A stretch of 64,000 bases of DNA from Atopsyche davidsoni (taxonomy: Eukaryota > Arthropoda > Insecta > Trichoptera > Hydrobiosidae), in contig JAILWY010000023.1 in NCBI GenBank assembly GCA_022113835.1, positions 5,580,001 through 5,644,000 on the forward strand, given 5' to 3'. Below the pieces are notes generated by a model. The model was not told the DNA's origin and ran no database searches. It saw only the letters and a program-made list of their open reading frames with translations. Position numbers and translations under genes: made by a program. This document shows positions 40,135 to 52,500 of this stretch, piece after piece (the first letter of the stretch is position 1; the number at the start of each line of letters is the position of its first letter).

Positions 40135-43100
40135 GTTTTTTTTATAACAAACACAACATTACTTCTTTTAAATTGACTGATAGGAGTGGGATTCATGCAT
40201 TAAAAAAAACAGAGACGTTAGGAGCCGCATTATCATTTAATTATTCTTACTTTGTAACAAAAAAAACCAATAATTTATTAAAATTTAAACAAGATTCTTA
40301 TATTTAAGTTGATTATAAAATATTTTTTTTATGTATATACTTGTTTTTTTTATTATTGAAAATATTTTTTAACGAGTCCAATTTTTATTAATTTACTTTT
40401 GAGAAACACAGGTTTATCTACTTCCATGGCTTTGGAAATTCAAACTGATTAAACGAGTAATTGCTCACAAACATTACGTTTTTGAATGATTAATCTCAAG
40501 TTTCCGCTTATTGAAAAGTTAAAACCGTCAAAAACAATACAAACGTAAAATTACTTTGAAACCGAATGGTCCGTTAAATGAACGCATCCGCCCTTAAATA
40601 CGGAATCAACAGCTTACAGGCCGTCTGCAGGGGAGGGCATCCCCCAGAGAAACACAATACCGCTTAGTTAATCACCTGGGACCTTTGTTCGGTAAGAAAA
40701 CACCCCTTCTTAGGGAAACTTAATACAACCCCCGTTAGCATTTTTCATTTTGAATACTACGTTTAAGTTATTTTACAAATGAAATGTCTTATGCACCACT
40801 CTGTTTGCACCCTTGTGCTTGGCTGCTAATAAATCTGGAGTGTGTATGGAAGGGCTGAGACCCGGATGTTAATTTATTGTGTTTGATTTAATTTAAAGAT
40901 AAATTAAACAAAGCAAATAGCTGGAAGTAATGAAAGTTCGAGATACGAAGACATTGTATCTTTGGTAATTGAAATTCTAATCGTGAAACCTTTAACTGCC
41001 ATAAATTGCTTGTAATTAAATTAAATTTTCTACCTATCCGTATAATAAATTTGCAAATGTATCAACTTATAAATTAAAATCTAAAAATATAAATTGAAAG
41101 TTAAACATAGTTAAAGCGTAGATTTTATTTTTTTAATTTATTATAGTACGTATCGTTATTACTTAAAATGAACGAAGACGGATTATGAATTTAATATTTT
41201 ACTGATGTTTAAAATTATGGAAATCCTTAGAGCTTATAAAAAAAAAACATGCTAAGAATTTTGAAGGTGAAGAAATAATTAACGTGTATTTTATGGTATA
41301 CATAGATACAAAATAAAAATACTGTTCTATCACAGATCATCCCCAATCGTTTTAAAGTGTACTTATGCGTGAACTATTGCTATAATGGTTTTTTGTGAGA
41401 AAAAAATGATAATCATATTTTAAAGGTAAATTTAAATTTAAATTATTTTTACAAAATATAATTCAATAGGAAAAAAGTCTAAGCATATCATGTATGTTTA
41501 CATGAAACGTGAAATAGCGTTTTTTGTGTAAACACTGTAAAACAGGCAGCCCTCTAAGTGCCGCCGTTTAACTTGAGAAAAACAAAGCCGGTTACCAAAC
41601 GGTTATTTCGCAGGTTAACGACACTGCTATTGTTCCTTGATTGCGCGGCGGGCAGGCCTGCCGGGCGCCTGTATTATTCACCTGCTAAGTACACAAAGCA
41701 GGCGGCCCGTACAACACACCAACGACCCCATGCTGTCTGTACGCATTCACCTTCCAGATGCGCATTTCTTCAAGTCATATTATCATTTTGAGTCATAAAT
41801 TATAAATAATTTGTTTGGTGTTGAACTACTTGAAGTTATCTGTACTCCAACGTTTCGGTGTCCTTGCTGGAACTATCTTTAGAAATGTATAGTCTCAGCG
41901 TATGGACTAAAATGTAGGGTAATTTTACAGAATGAAATAATCTATTATTTGGTAGTTTTTGGTGAATACGAAATGTTTTAGGAAAAAGTGTATATTTAAG
42001 TGAGTGAAAGCGAGTCACTGATGTGTTAACTCCCCGTGAATTCCATTAGCAGGATCAGTGTTCATTTTCGGGGCGCCCTATACACCGGCAGTTTTCCTGC
42101 GCATATGTAAAGGCAGCAACTTAAAAACGCGCTCAACTTTTGGGGGAGGCTTATGTACAGTATTTTTGCAGGGATTTAGATGCAACCCTTCCGAGGGCTA
42201 ATTATTAATGCTCCGGATTATCGGGGAGCAGTTTGCACTACGCAGAAGCTTGAGTTACACGGGATCCGCAGGCTTAGGCTGTAGTGCTCGAGCTGTGAAT
42301 AATGGATGGTGCTGTTGCGCTGTGCGTGTGTGCATGCTTACATTTTTACTTATTTAACTTGTTGATTGATCGGTGCGCGTATAAATACATCGACAGTAAA
42401 GCACTTAAAATCTAAATTTATTAAATAGGTAATTTGGCAGGATGCGCAAAGGTTTTATGATACCTTAAACATGTATAAGGTTTATTATATAAGGTAGTGT
42501 TACTGTGGTATTTTTCTACGCAAAGCTAGTTTTCTTGTCTTTTCTTTGACAATAACGTAGTAAAATGAAAGTGCTCCCACATAACAAAGAAACGCTATTC
42601 ATTTTATTTACTCACTAGGTCGGTAGTACAGTGACAAAGCGTTGTTTCTCACAAAAACCATTTGTTTCCTGGACGGCATAAATAACGGCGTCGGTAAACG
42701 TTTTCACAGATTTCATTTGTTTCGGCCATCTCGTCCGAGAGGCAAAAAGTTATCGCAATTTCCCCTCTGGAAGCGCCCGATGGAGCGAAGAGGAAATTTC
42801 CGGTCCCTTCATTAGAGACACAATATAAATCGGGACGCCGCAGCCGAACACTAGCGCCGTATTGTTTTGGATTGTTACCAAGTTCATAATGAAGTTTTGG
42901 CCGGCGAGCCCGCGGGGTAATCTGCCCGGCCATCTTGTCCGGGGCGCCCTTGTTCAGTCATTTGCTCGGCTATCTGCGACTGTATTATTTCGCGTCTGTT
43001 TTATTCGATGCGCCGCGGGCCGCTCCTGGCAGCGGGCGTCGTGTTTTTTATCTCGCGACTCCGCGTGCCATTGAAACTGCATCCCCGCGGTGCCGGCCGG

Positions 43101-43383
43101 ATTTTTGCATTGTGCTCCGTTTGCAATCTGCGCTTGTTACTTTGGCGTGCAAGTTAATTAGATGCTTTGGGGTATTTTATTGCTTTCGGTTGAACAAAGG
43201 CAGGCCAAAGCCTATATTGCACACCTTTATTTAATTTTAAGTATTATTTGCCAAAACATAATATATTCACTTACTTGCTTGTACTTAGTTTTGTATTCAT
43301 ATTGTGTTGGGTATTTACTATAATTGCGAGTTGTTTTTTTTTTTTTTTTTTTCATATTTATTACAATGTTGAGCTCTCTGCAG

Positions 43384-43582
43384 ACGAAGTACCAATTGTA
43401 ATGGATAACGGCCCTCGAAATGATGCGAATGTTTCTGGCGCAGCTCGTTATGCAGCCCTTGAGACCGTTTATTCAAATCGTTTTATTTGCCTGCAGTTGG
43501 CACCTCCGACTGCAGGACGCGAGGCAGTTTCTCAGGCCGTCAAGTTGGCAGACGCTGTGACTGTCATTGCCTCGTGGCTGAG
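43384..43582 (+). other. Exon-like open frame, unknown, antisense to netrin
   Basis: An 18-nt T run and a pyrimidine-rich stretch end in CTCTCTGCAG at 43383. The frame that follows is open and balanced in composition (EVPIVMDNGPRNDANVSGAA, later REAVSQAVKLADAVTVIASW). It ends just before CTGAG/GTGCGA, a possible donor at 43583. If not spliced, it meets a TGA at 43590. I recognise no domain. The polypyrimidine/AG and donor match are only moderately specific, so this may be a chance ORF in a CpG-rich island. Confidence 0.2.
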
Positions 43583-44916
43583 GTGCGAATGACGGGTACC
43601 ACCGTGCCGGCGAAGTACCTTAAGTGGAATTACCCCAGGGACACAGAACTGGATTAGATTCGCAATGAGGATTTTAATGAACCAGTCGAGTTTTAAATTT
43701 AAGATTTTAATTATTATATTTCAGATATTAAAAAAAATTTGCTAGTATTTTAGTTAATTTCATGTATAATAAATTTCAAATTAACTTTGTTTTTTAATGA
43801 TTTCAAAATATTTTTTTCGTTTCTGAAAAAAAAAATTTTTACCATATTTTTACTAGTTTACATTAAAATTTTTCTAAAAATGTTAATTTTTTAGTAGTCT
43901 TTCGATTTCAAAAGAATAACTTAAGTCTCGCCCATCTCTCATAATTAGAACGAAACTAAGATATAATGAAAAATGACTGCTGGTAAAATTTGAGTACCAA
44001 TATTTGTTTAATTAATTGCATTAATATTAATGGAGAATAAATAGCATCTGTTATTTTAAAAAAAGTATATTTACATTCAATATTTAGCTGTGTGGACGTC
44101 AGCAAAGGCAAATTTTTAAACTTTCACTGAACTTTTTTACAATATACCATTTTGTGTTTAGTAAATTTTTCAATATATTAAATGTGGTATTATTTTAAAA
44201 CTTCTTCTTATATCTTAATTTTTTTTTTAAAACTTAACTATTCTTGAACTAGAGTATTTCTATGCATCGCGTGTACTAAAGCGCGGTAACTAAATGCTAC
44301 AAACGCTACTAATACCTCTCGGGGTGTTACACCACACAATCCGTCTAATGTAATAACTAGCTCTAAGTACATAACACCACCCTGTATAGTTGCGCTTGCA
44401 TCTCGTTCCGTAATCAAATCTGTCTCAGATGAAAGATTTAAGATGCAGGGCGGCAGCCGAGCGGGGAACTGCCTGGCTGCGGGTTCTAACCCAAGCCGGG
44501 GCTTAATCTGTCTGTGGGCTGTAAATCATGCCGGGAGGACGTCCGGTTCGGGGTGTCGAAGTCTCAATGCATTTTATCAGCTCGCTCAGGATAATATGGG
44601 TCTGTATGCAATGACATGAAAAAAATGCTGATTTTTTTTTATAATAAAATATTTGTTTGAATTTATCAGGTCAAATGCATTTTTTGAGGCTAGTATGGTT
44701 ATTTGAAATTAAATTAACATAACAGATAATTTAAAAAAAAACATATTTTGATCTACTAAATACTTGAAAAATATTTGAATGAAATCGAAGTATTTGAAAT
44801 AGGTTTTTTTTTTCAACATTGTTGTATTTTAGTATTTTCATTACATTACTTTGTGTGCTGTTACACTTTGATCAATTTTGTATTTTCAAATTGCATGCCA
44901 CGAGTAGAGTTCAATC

Positions 44917-44924
44917 AACTAGTG
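44917..44924. repeat. Target-site duplication, left copy (AACTAGTG)
   Basis: This 8-bp AACTAGTG is identical to 46561-46568. It immediately precedes the left terminal inverted repeat of the hAT-type element. An 8-bp duplication is the hAT superfamily hallmark. Confidence 0.93.
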
Positions 44925-44939
44925 CAGTGGTCCCTAACC
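44925..44939. repeat. hAT left terminal inverted repeat
   Basis: CAGTGGTCCCTAACC directly abuts the left AACTAGTG duplication. It pairs with the right end with three mismatches. Confidence 0.9.
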
Positions 44940-45258
44940 CTATGCCCGCGGGCACCATGGCGCCCGCCGACCATTATACGTGTACCCGCCGATGTATAAC
45001 CACGATAAAAAATTATTTAAATTTACAATAAAATGTTACGAAAAAAAATAATATTCAGTAATTAAACAGAGCGAAAAAAATATTTCGTAATATTTTCAAA
45101 ATAATAATTCTTTCCAGAAAATCATATATATGCCTATTGAAATAGCATCTATAGGTGTAGCTTGGTTTGTCTTCGTCTCTGTAATAACACCCTCTTACTA
45201 TGTCTTCACCATATTGTTCAGATACTCGATGGAAAAGTTGCTGAATAAATATAAATCT

Positions 45259-46026
45259 GATATTTTTGTGGTAGTACAAGTGAGAAGAATGCTATGTGAA
45301 AGTGTCTCTGATATTTTTGCGTTGATAAAAGTGAAGGGAAAGCTATGTAAAAGTGTCCCTGATATTTTTGCGTTGGTAAAAGTGAAGAGAAAGCTATGTG
45401 AAAGTCTATCTGATATTTTTTGCGGTAGAACAAGTGAGGAGAAAGCTATGTGAAAGAATCCCTGATATTTTTGCGTTGATAAAAGTGAAGGGAAAGCTAT
45501 GTAAAAGTGTCCCTGATATTTTTGCGTTGGTAAAAGTGAAGAGAAAGCTATGTGAAAGTCTATCTGATATTTTTTGCGGTAGAACAAGTGAGGAGAAAGC
45601 TATGTGAAAAAATCCCTGATATTTTTGCGTTGATAAAAGTGAGGAGAAAGTAATGTGAAAGTATCCCTGATATTTTTGCGTTGGTAAAAGTGAAGAGAAA
45701 GCTATGTGAAAGTGTCCCTGATCTTTTTGCGGTAGAACAAGTGAGAAGAAAGCAATGTGAAAGTGTCCCTGATATTTTTTGCGTTGGTAAAAGTGAAGAG
45801 AAAGCTATGTGAAAGTCTATCTGATATTTTTTGCGGTAGAACAAGTGAGGAGAAAGCTATGTGAAAAAATCCCTGATATTTTTGCGTTGGTAAAAGTGAG
45901 GAGAAAGCTATGTGAAAGTCTATCTGATATTTTTTGCGGTAGAACAAGTGAGGAAAGCTATGTGAGAGAATCCCTGATATTTTTGCGTTGATAAAAGTGA
46001 GGAGAAAGCAATGTGAAAGCTTTTGG
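45259..46026. repeat. Minisatellite: 15 units of about 51/52 bp inside the hAT element
   Basis: Units begin GATATTTTT at 45259, 45310, 45361, 45412, 45464, 45515, 45566, 45618, 45669, 45720 (GATCTTTTT), 45771, 45823, 45875, 45926 and 45976. Three variants are visible: A (GCGTTGATAAAAGTGA), B (GCGTTGGTAAAAGTGAAG) and C (GCGGTAGAACAAGTGA). They run in ABC order in units 2-4, 5-7 and 8-10, giving a 154-bp higher-order period (45310-45463 and 45464-45617 are almost identical), and then degrade to BCBCA. Open frames on both strands through the array are repeat artefacts: the 52-bp unit changes frame each time. Confidence 0.96.
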
Positions 46027-46545
46027 AATATAGTTGACATAAACAACAACATACAAAATTGATTCATTTTTCGGTTCTGCGAATCATTGCTTTTAACAAT
46101 GAATATAAAACCAAAGTATAGATCTTGATTTACAGATGAACATATTGATAATTTTAAAAATCAGCCAATCAAGACATTAAAATTTAAATTCAATATTGTT
46201 GGTGCATTAAAACCTTAATAAGCTTAGCTTGGATTCTATCTGATATTTTTCGAATTCTTACCTGCTGTTTGAAATTTTTAGCTATAGATGTACATTTTAA
46301 AGTTGTTATTAAAAATAATAATTCGTTACATTTTTGCCCCAATTTGACCCAATTAACAGAATTTTTATGCTATTATACACTACCTATTAATTATTTTACA
46401 TTAAAATGTCAACAACATTTTTTATAATTTTGGAATTAAATATTTTATGTATTATTGACTATGTCCAACTATAAATATATCTTGAAAAAATATATGGTGC
46501 CCGCCACCCGACCGGCATTCTAGAATGTGCTCTTGGGTGCAAAAA

Positions 46546-46560
46546 GGTTGGGGACCCTTG
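46546..46560. repeat. hAT right terminal inverted repeat
   Basis: GGTTGGGGACCCTTG directly abuts the right AACTAGTG duplication. Confidence 0.9.
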
Positions 46561-46568
46561 AACTAGTG
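46561..46568. repeat. Target-site duplication, right copy (AACTAGTG)
   Basis: Identical to 44917-44924; it follows the right terminal repeat directly. Confidence 0.93.
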
Positions 46569-49500
46569 ACTTGCTTTCTACTTAATTGGTGACAAATTTA
46601 CGTGCGTCGATGCATGCCGCAAAACCTATACTTTTTAAAAATATTTTGTTGAAGTTAAAATAATATTATATACTCTATGTGCTTGTAATATACAATTTTA
46701 ATTTAAACAATTGCATATGAAAATACAATGTAAGTTCAGGGCAAGGAAACACATTCATTTCTATCGATTTAGTCATTATGTTAAGTATAACATTTGTACG
46801 AAATTGACGATGCATTAAATGGCTCATTCGGGGATTGTAGGCTCGCTCGATATTATTTCTTTAACGGTCGGAATATTCAAGTGAGTATTATTAGAAATTT
46901 ATTGCCTTTATCAGTTGCAAAGTTGCTCCCCCGCACCCCCGTTTACTCTATCCTGTGCCACTCCTCCGGAAGCTGCGGCGGTGCGCCCGGCTATGGCGGG
47001 GGAGGAGCGGATGAGGGGGTGGCTCGCGGGACAAGTGCATTACCAAATGAAACGGGGTGCTGGCGTAATAAATTATAAAAGATTCGGAGGCGAGTCGATA
47101 CCGCCGGGAATACGACAAAGTGCTAGACTGTGAGCGCTGCTAATGTACAAAGGCGTTACTCGGCGGAATTACACGCTGAGTAACCGACTTGCATAACCAT
47201 TAAAAATATTCACGAGAATTCTATTAACTCCCGGTAAGAATTAAACATACATAATTTTTATTACAGTATATTTATAACAAATACGTTTAGACAAATTTCT
47301 AAGTAACATACAACTACAAAAATAAGTTTAAGGCTTACCGATATGAAGCACAGAGTTGAAAAAAGTAAAAAAAGACTTAAATATTTTTTGTATGTTATAT
47401 AGTTCTCGAGCAGGGAAAGCACTCTATAAAGTTGGACTGTTTGTAGTAATACACATATTTGATATACGCCATGAAATTTTTTGTATAAATATGTTTTCAT
47501 TGTAACAACTTGAGACTGTCTCAATTGTTGATAATACAAGCAAACATGACAAGGTCAACAAATAAACAACATCGTTATACTGCATTCTTCATTTTTTCTC
47601 GACAGCTGCCAATAATTGGCATTGGTACAAGTGAATGAATCCTAATTGAAATAAATTACGACAGTTTAAATGAAGCCTGAAAAGAAGGCAAACTACTCAT
47701 TGTACAGGCGTTCGCGCAGGATCGTTTCCACGGCGTGCTTAAAGAAGTGATATATCACCAGTCATTCTTTCGCGCGTAAATCTCCTCGGAGAATATCTCG
47801 CTGAAAGAAGCGTTCCTCGGTTATTAATTATGCGTATTATTTAAAATATTATCGCCGTTGTCGAGTTACAGATCTCGGGGCGTGAAAAATCCTCTCGGTC
47901 GATTTGTTTCCAGGTGGGGTTACTGCCATTCACACCTGAGTGAGACAGCCGCAGCGGCCAATAGTATCTGTATGGGCCAGCCGGGGAGGTGTTGTGTGCG
48001 ATAACGCAAATTTATTACTTAACACGGGAAGTACCACTTCATGTTACTAAATACTACGGATTTCACGCTGCGTAATAGGACGTAAGCGATTTTTTAATTA
48101 TTAGCCTAAAAAACGGCCTGGTTATAGAGTAATTAATTTTATGAGTTATGTGTATTTATTCAATGAAATAGCACGTTATCTTATAATTAGAATTATAATA
48201 CAAATTATATAAAAAATACGTATTATCTTAGATTAATTATATATTTGATATTATATGAAACATTTTTATTTTATTGATTAATGATGTTGTTTAAGAAATT
48301 TTAATCTGTAAATGATTATTAAATATTGTGGGTCAAATATTTGAATATGTCTACTTTCATTCATAAATTTCTTAAGTGTTCAAAGTAAAGTAATGCCTTA
48401 AAAATGAAGAGAAAATAGTTTGTTATTTTTTTATACTATTAGGCAAATTGTAATAATAGTTTGAGAAGAAGTTTTAAAAAACATTATTCGTTGGATGAAA
48501 TTTTTAAGCCAGAGCAAATACGAAAACAATTAACATGTATGGTTACTGTTAAATTAAAAAAAAAAATACGATTAAAAATGCTATCAAAAAAAACTAACCG
48601 CCCGTATAGCACGCTAGAATAAAATATTTTTTTTACATTTAAAAAATATTGAATGCCATTTTTTTTTTAAAGATTCCTCATCGTGAATTAACAATATGGG
48701 TATATTGTTAATTTTACTTGGGTAATAGCAGCAAAGCTATATTGTACGGTAGATTTTTTTAATGGATACAATATTATATATATTAGCTAATTAGATTTTG
48801 TATGAATGATTGCCGTAGGTAATTTTTATGTAACAAAGCAGGATGTATTCAGATGCAGAGACCTCGCGCTTACCGACAAGTCACTAATTCGAAGGGCCGG
48901 GCAGATCCGCGGCAATAAAACGCATTTCGTAATTCTTTTGTTTCGAGAGCGATCCGCTTTTGTTTGGCTTTTGAGCAGACAGCCATGTTTTATTTTTTGC
49001 AGCGTTTTATGTGCTTGTCGAGTCGCTCTAAAAGCTTTCAGTTATTAGAAATGCAATAAGTTAGCTCGTTTTACGACTTTTCATTTGTATTTTCCGACAT
49101 GACTATATCGGAATATAGGCTAATGTTCCTTTGGCGATTAATTAAATTTATCATGTTTTTTCACATGACATTCCATGAAAAGATATCGAAATAGAAATGG
49201 AAAATCAAGAGCAATAAATATTTTTTATATTGCATGAAAAATACATTAAGCTTTCGAAGCCTTTTGTCTTAGGTTTTATGTCTGCTTTAACGTGGGTTCT
49301 CTGAATTCCCGGAATTTTATCTTTTTTATACACGGATCTAAATTTATTCGAAGGAAGCAAGTCGCTGCCAAATAACAAATGTAGGACAAGCCCATTATCG
49401 TACATCAGGTACCTTGCGCTCTGATAACGAACACCGCGACATTCTGAAATGGATTCGCCGTAAAAACTTACGATAAAAATGCAAGCAGGCGCGAATGCGA

Positions 49501-52500
49501 AAAAAGAATTGCAGTCGAATCGGTGTTAAAATGATAAATAAGCACTTAAGCTTATTAATGAGACAGGTTCTGAATGAAGCCCGTAATAAAGAGTAATATG
49601 TAGTCAGTTGTACTAAATAAAACCATAAATTTACTTTAGGATGCTGGAATAGTCATTTCAATGTTTCCGATTCATAAAAGTAAAGAACAAATTATTTTTG
49701 GGATATTTGGTAACAACAATAATAGCACACTGACCGTTTAACACATAATTCAAATGCATTATTGAATTATATGTTTTGCAAATATTTCAATTATGATGAC
49801 ATTTTAGTAAAATCATGATAAAGAAACAAAATTCTAATAGTTGCGTTTCAATAAAACAAACATATCTTCAGAATTGATGTGTGATTGTTAAATGAAGGTC
49901 AAAGATTTATGATTATTTCATTTCTTCAAAGTGAAGCCGTTGGATAGCATAAACTCAATTAAAAAATTGAAATACATCATTTACGAATGTCCGTCGTCAT
50001 TTTGAGATTTACATGGCTACTAAGCAGTAATGAAGAAGCAAAATCAATTATTTTCCCATGCATAAAATAAATTTAATACAAAGTAATAATATCAAAATAT
50101 ATTTGTTAATATACTCTAGGTCTTAGGTATTTTAAAATTTTATAGTTAAAAAATTAAAACCTCAAACATTAAACAAAAGATAACAAAATCTGAAATACTT
50201 TTATTTTCCACAGCATAAATTTATGATATTCAATTTGAAAGAAAATTATATATAGCTACTTTATTCCTTAGGTGCTCAGATGCGGTGTTTATTTATATCA
50301 AGCAATAAATAGGAATTACTAAATATATCTTACGCATACATAAAATAACGCGTCTTGTATGAATTCAAGGTAATATGTTTTGTACATTTAAAGGATTTCG
50401 CCGCAAGATTTACTCTCACTTAGTTTCAACTTAGTGTTTGGCGGAGAGCCATCAGTTTGCCGCGTCAGGTGTGTGGCCGCTTGTCGCAGGTAAATAATCT
50501 CCATCGCCAGGCGAGGTGTGCCGCCCTCGCGCTACATGCGTCACAGCCTCCGCGGATAAATGATAGCCGAAAAGCCTCTCAAGGGTTATTTCGCCTCAGC
50601 GCCCGAAAAACACGCAGATAATGAAAATCTATTGCGGATGAAAATATTTTCATTCGCACAACTGGTGGGTTTTTTAAATTTACACTCGCACCTAAAATAC
50701 GATTGCATTTTTCTTTAGCTGCAAAATAAAATTTGGTATTCTGCAAATGGTTGTTATTAATCGTTATGCCTGTCAACAATAAATACAAATCTGATTTCGC
50801 CTACGAATGCGTAGGCGGCAATAAATTTTAATAAAAAACACGATTGTTAATAAGTACCTCGTAGATATTTATAGATTCATATCTAAGGGCTACAAAAACA
50901 GGGGGGTTCGAATGTATCCCCAGAATAACACTTCCAAAAAGTAATCTAAAAATTGACAGTATGATTTATTTTATGTTCTGGACTTACCGTAAAATAATTA
51001 TGAAGTCGCTAAATTCACTAATTGATCATTAAAAGTTACTAATTATCGGATGCTTAAAGTAAGAAATTCGTATTAGTTATTGAGCTTGCTAAAATAAATT
51101 AAAAAATATGAGGATCGCTTGCTTTTATTGACATAATTAAATATAAGTTTCAAAGAAATGTTTCGAATTTATATTTTAATCTGTCTTCTGATGTCACAAA
51201 GAGCTCTAGGTTATTTATTCAATTTTTTTTTGTTTGTTTCAGCTTTTGATCTTACATATCGACCTACAATAAAGGAGGTCAAAATTTTTTCACGTAATAA
51301 AAATAATTATAACCTGAACGCAATTAAAATTTTTCAAGAGCTAAAGACAAGGTTATTATTTAAATTTTCTGTTAAGTTTTCAATAATATAATAGTTTTTT
51401 AGTAGTATCGTTCTTTAAATAAGAGCATTTATTTATTGACTATTTACAAATTATTTTCAAGTAATGTACTTACTTTTACCAGAAATCAGCCTTTAAAATA
51501 AGCAGCGTAACTTCACATTACTCGTACTCACCGGAATATATTTTATTTAGGTATTTGAACTTTGAGTATTTTTGTAATGAATAAAATATTCTCTTACGAA
51601 ACGTCGATTTCTGGTTTTACTTTTGGGCTTGCCGACATTTCGGAGTTTTATTTGGATTTTAGAAACAAGATAAATAGCTTGATGTGTCTCTGGGGTCTAA
51701 CGTGAATTCAACACTCGAAAAATATTATATAGACGCACTTATGAATAAGAAGTTAGATAGTATAGAAATATATTTCGGGTCTATGGATTTGCGAAAGATT
51801 GATCGATGGATGATTCACAAAGTTTTCATACAAATATTGAAATTTTCTTTTTTCTCACGACTTCCATCAAACTTGTGTAAACGCAAAGCCCTGAAACCTT
51901 TACTAGTCATGTTTTTAAAAGAAAAAGTTAAGAACATCGAGGATTTATTTTTTTTGTTTTTTTTTTTCTATCACTTTTTTCTGTATTTGGGAAAGTAAGA
52001 ATATTATATCAAATTCATGTAATAATGTTTTTCAAAGTCAATAAATACATTAAAATAATATTTGTGATTTGTAATACATCAAAATGTTTCTATGAGATAT
52101 TTTTTTTAAATAAATATTTTTAATAAAATATATATGTTGAAGATTTTAATTATATTGACTAGATTTAATAAAAAAAAAATTGTATTGTATATTCGATGCA
52201 TATTAAACTTTTTAGAAAAAAATTATACCACGTGGAATAAATTATATTTGATCGCATACATTGCGCAATATCAATATAAAAAAATTAAGCTTAATCAACT
52301 AGATCATAAAATTGTTTTTTATTAAAAAAAAAAAATTGAATTAAAAGTCTTCACTTATACAAGTTGAATAAATATTGTGTTAAATATTTATGGAAGGTTG
52401 AAGATCTTTGTCCTGCATCATTAGAAACTGATGATTGTAGAAAAAAACAACGTTATTACTTTTTATGTCTCAAAGTATCCTCATCTTCGGTACGTGCCAT

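Larger units (their letters stand above)
44925..46560. mobile_element. Non-autonomous hAT-type DNA transposon, 1,636 bp
   Basis: The left end CAGTGGTCCCTAACC and the reverse complement of the right end, CAAGGGTCCCCAACC, match at 12 of 15 positions. Both carry the CAGNGGTCCCCAACC style of ends seen in many hAT/Charlie-like elements. Perfect 8-bp target duplications (AACTAGTG) flank it. Next to each end is a GC-rich subterminal block with GGCACC/GGTGCC and CGCCCGCC-type wording. No transposase is encoded, and the interior consists of a 51/52-bp satellite plus AT-rich filler, so it must have been moved by a transposase encoded elsewhere. Perfect target duplications suggest a fairly recent insertion. 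It lies in the large netrin intron, and its orientation relative to an autonomous parent is unknown. Confidence 0.92.

Noticed and set aside
45130..46067. Repeated Lys/Val/Phe-rich ORFs (for example KVKRKLCESLSDIF on plus)
   Set aside because: They are produced by the 51/52-bp repeat inside the hAT element. Both strands are open, the 52-bp units shift frame, and there is no gene context.
50900..50925. GGGGTTCGAATGTATCCCC resembling a T-arm
   Set aside because: No tRNA body upstream: acceptor and D-arms are missing.
51684..51998. Plus-strand ORF of 104 codons
   Set aside because: AT-driven composition ending in a poly-Phe run from a T tract. No recognisable domain.
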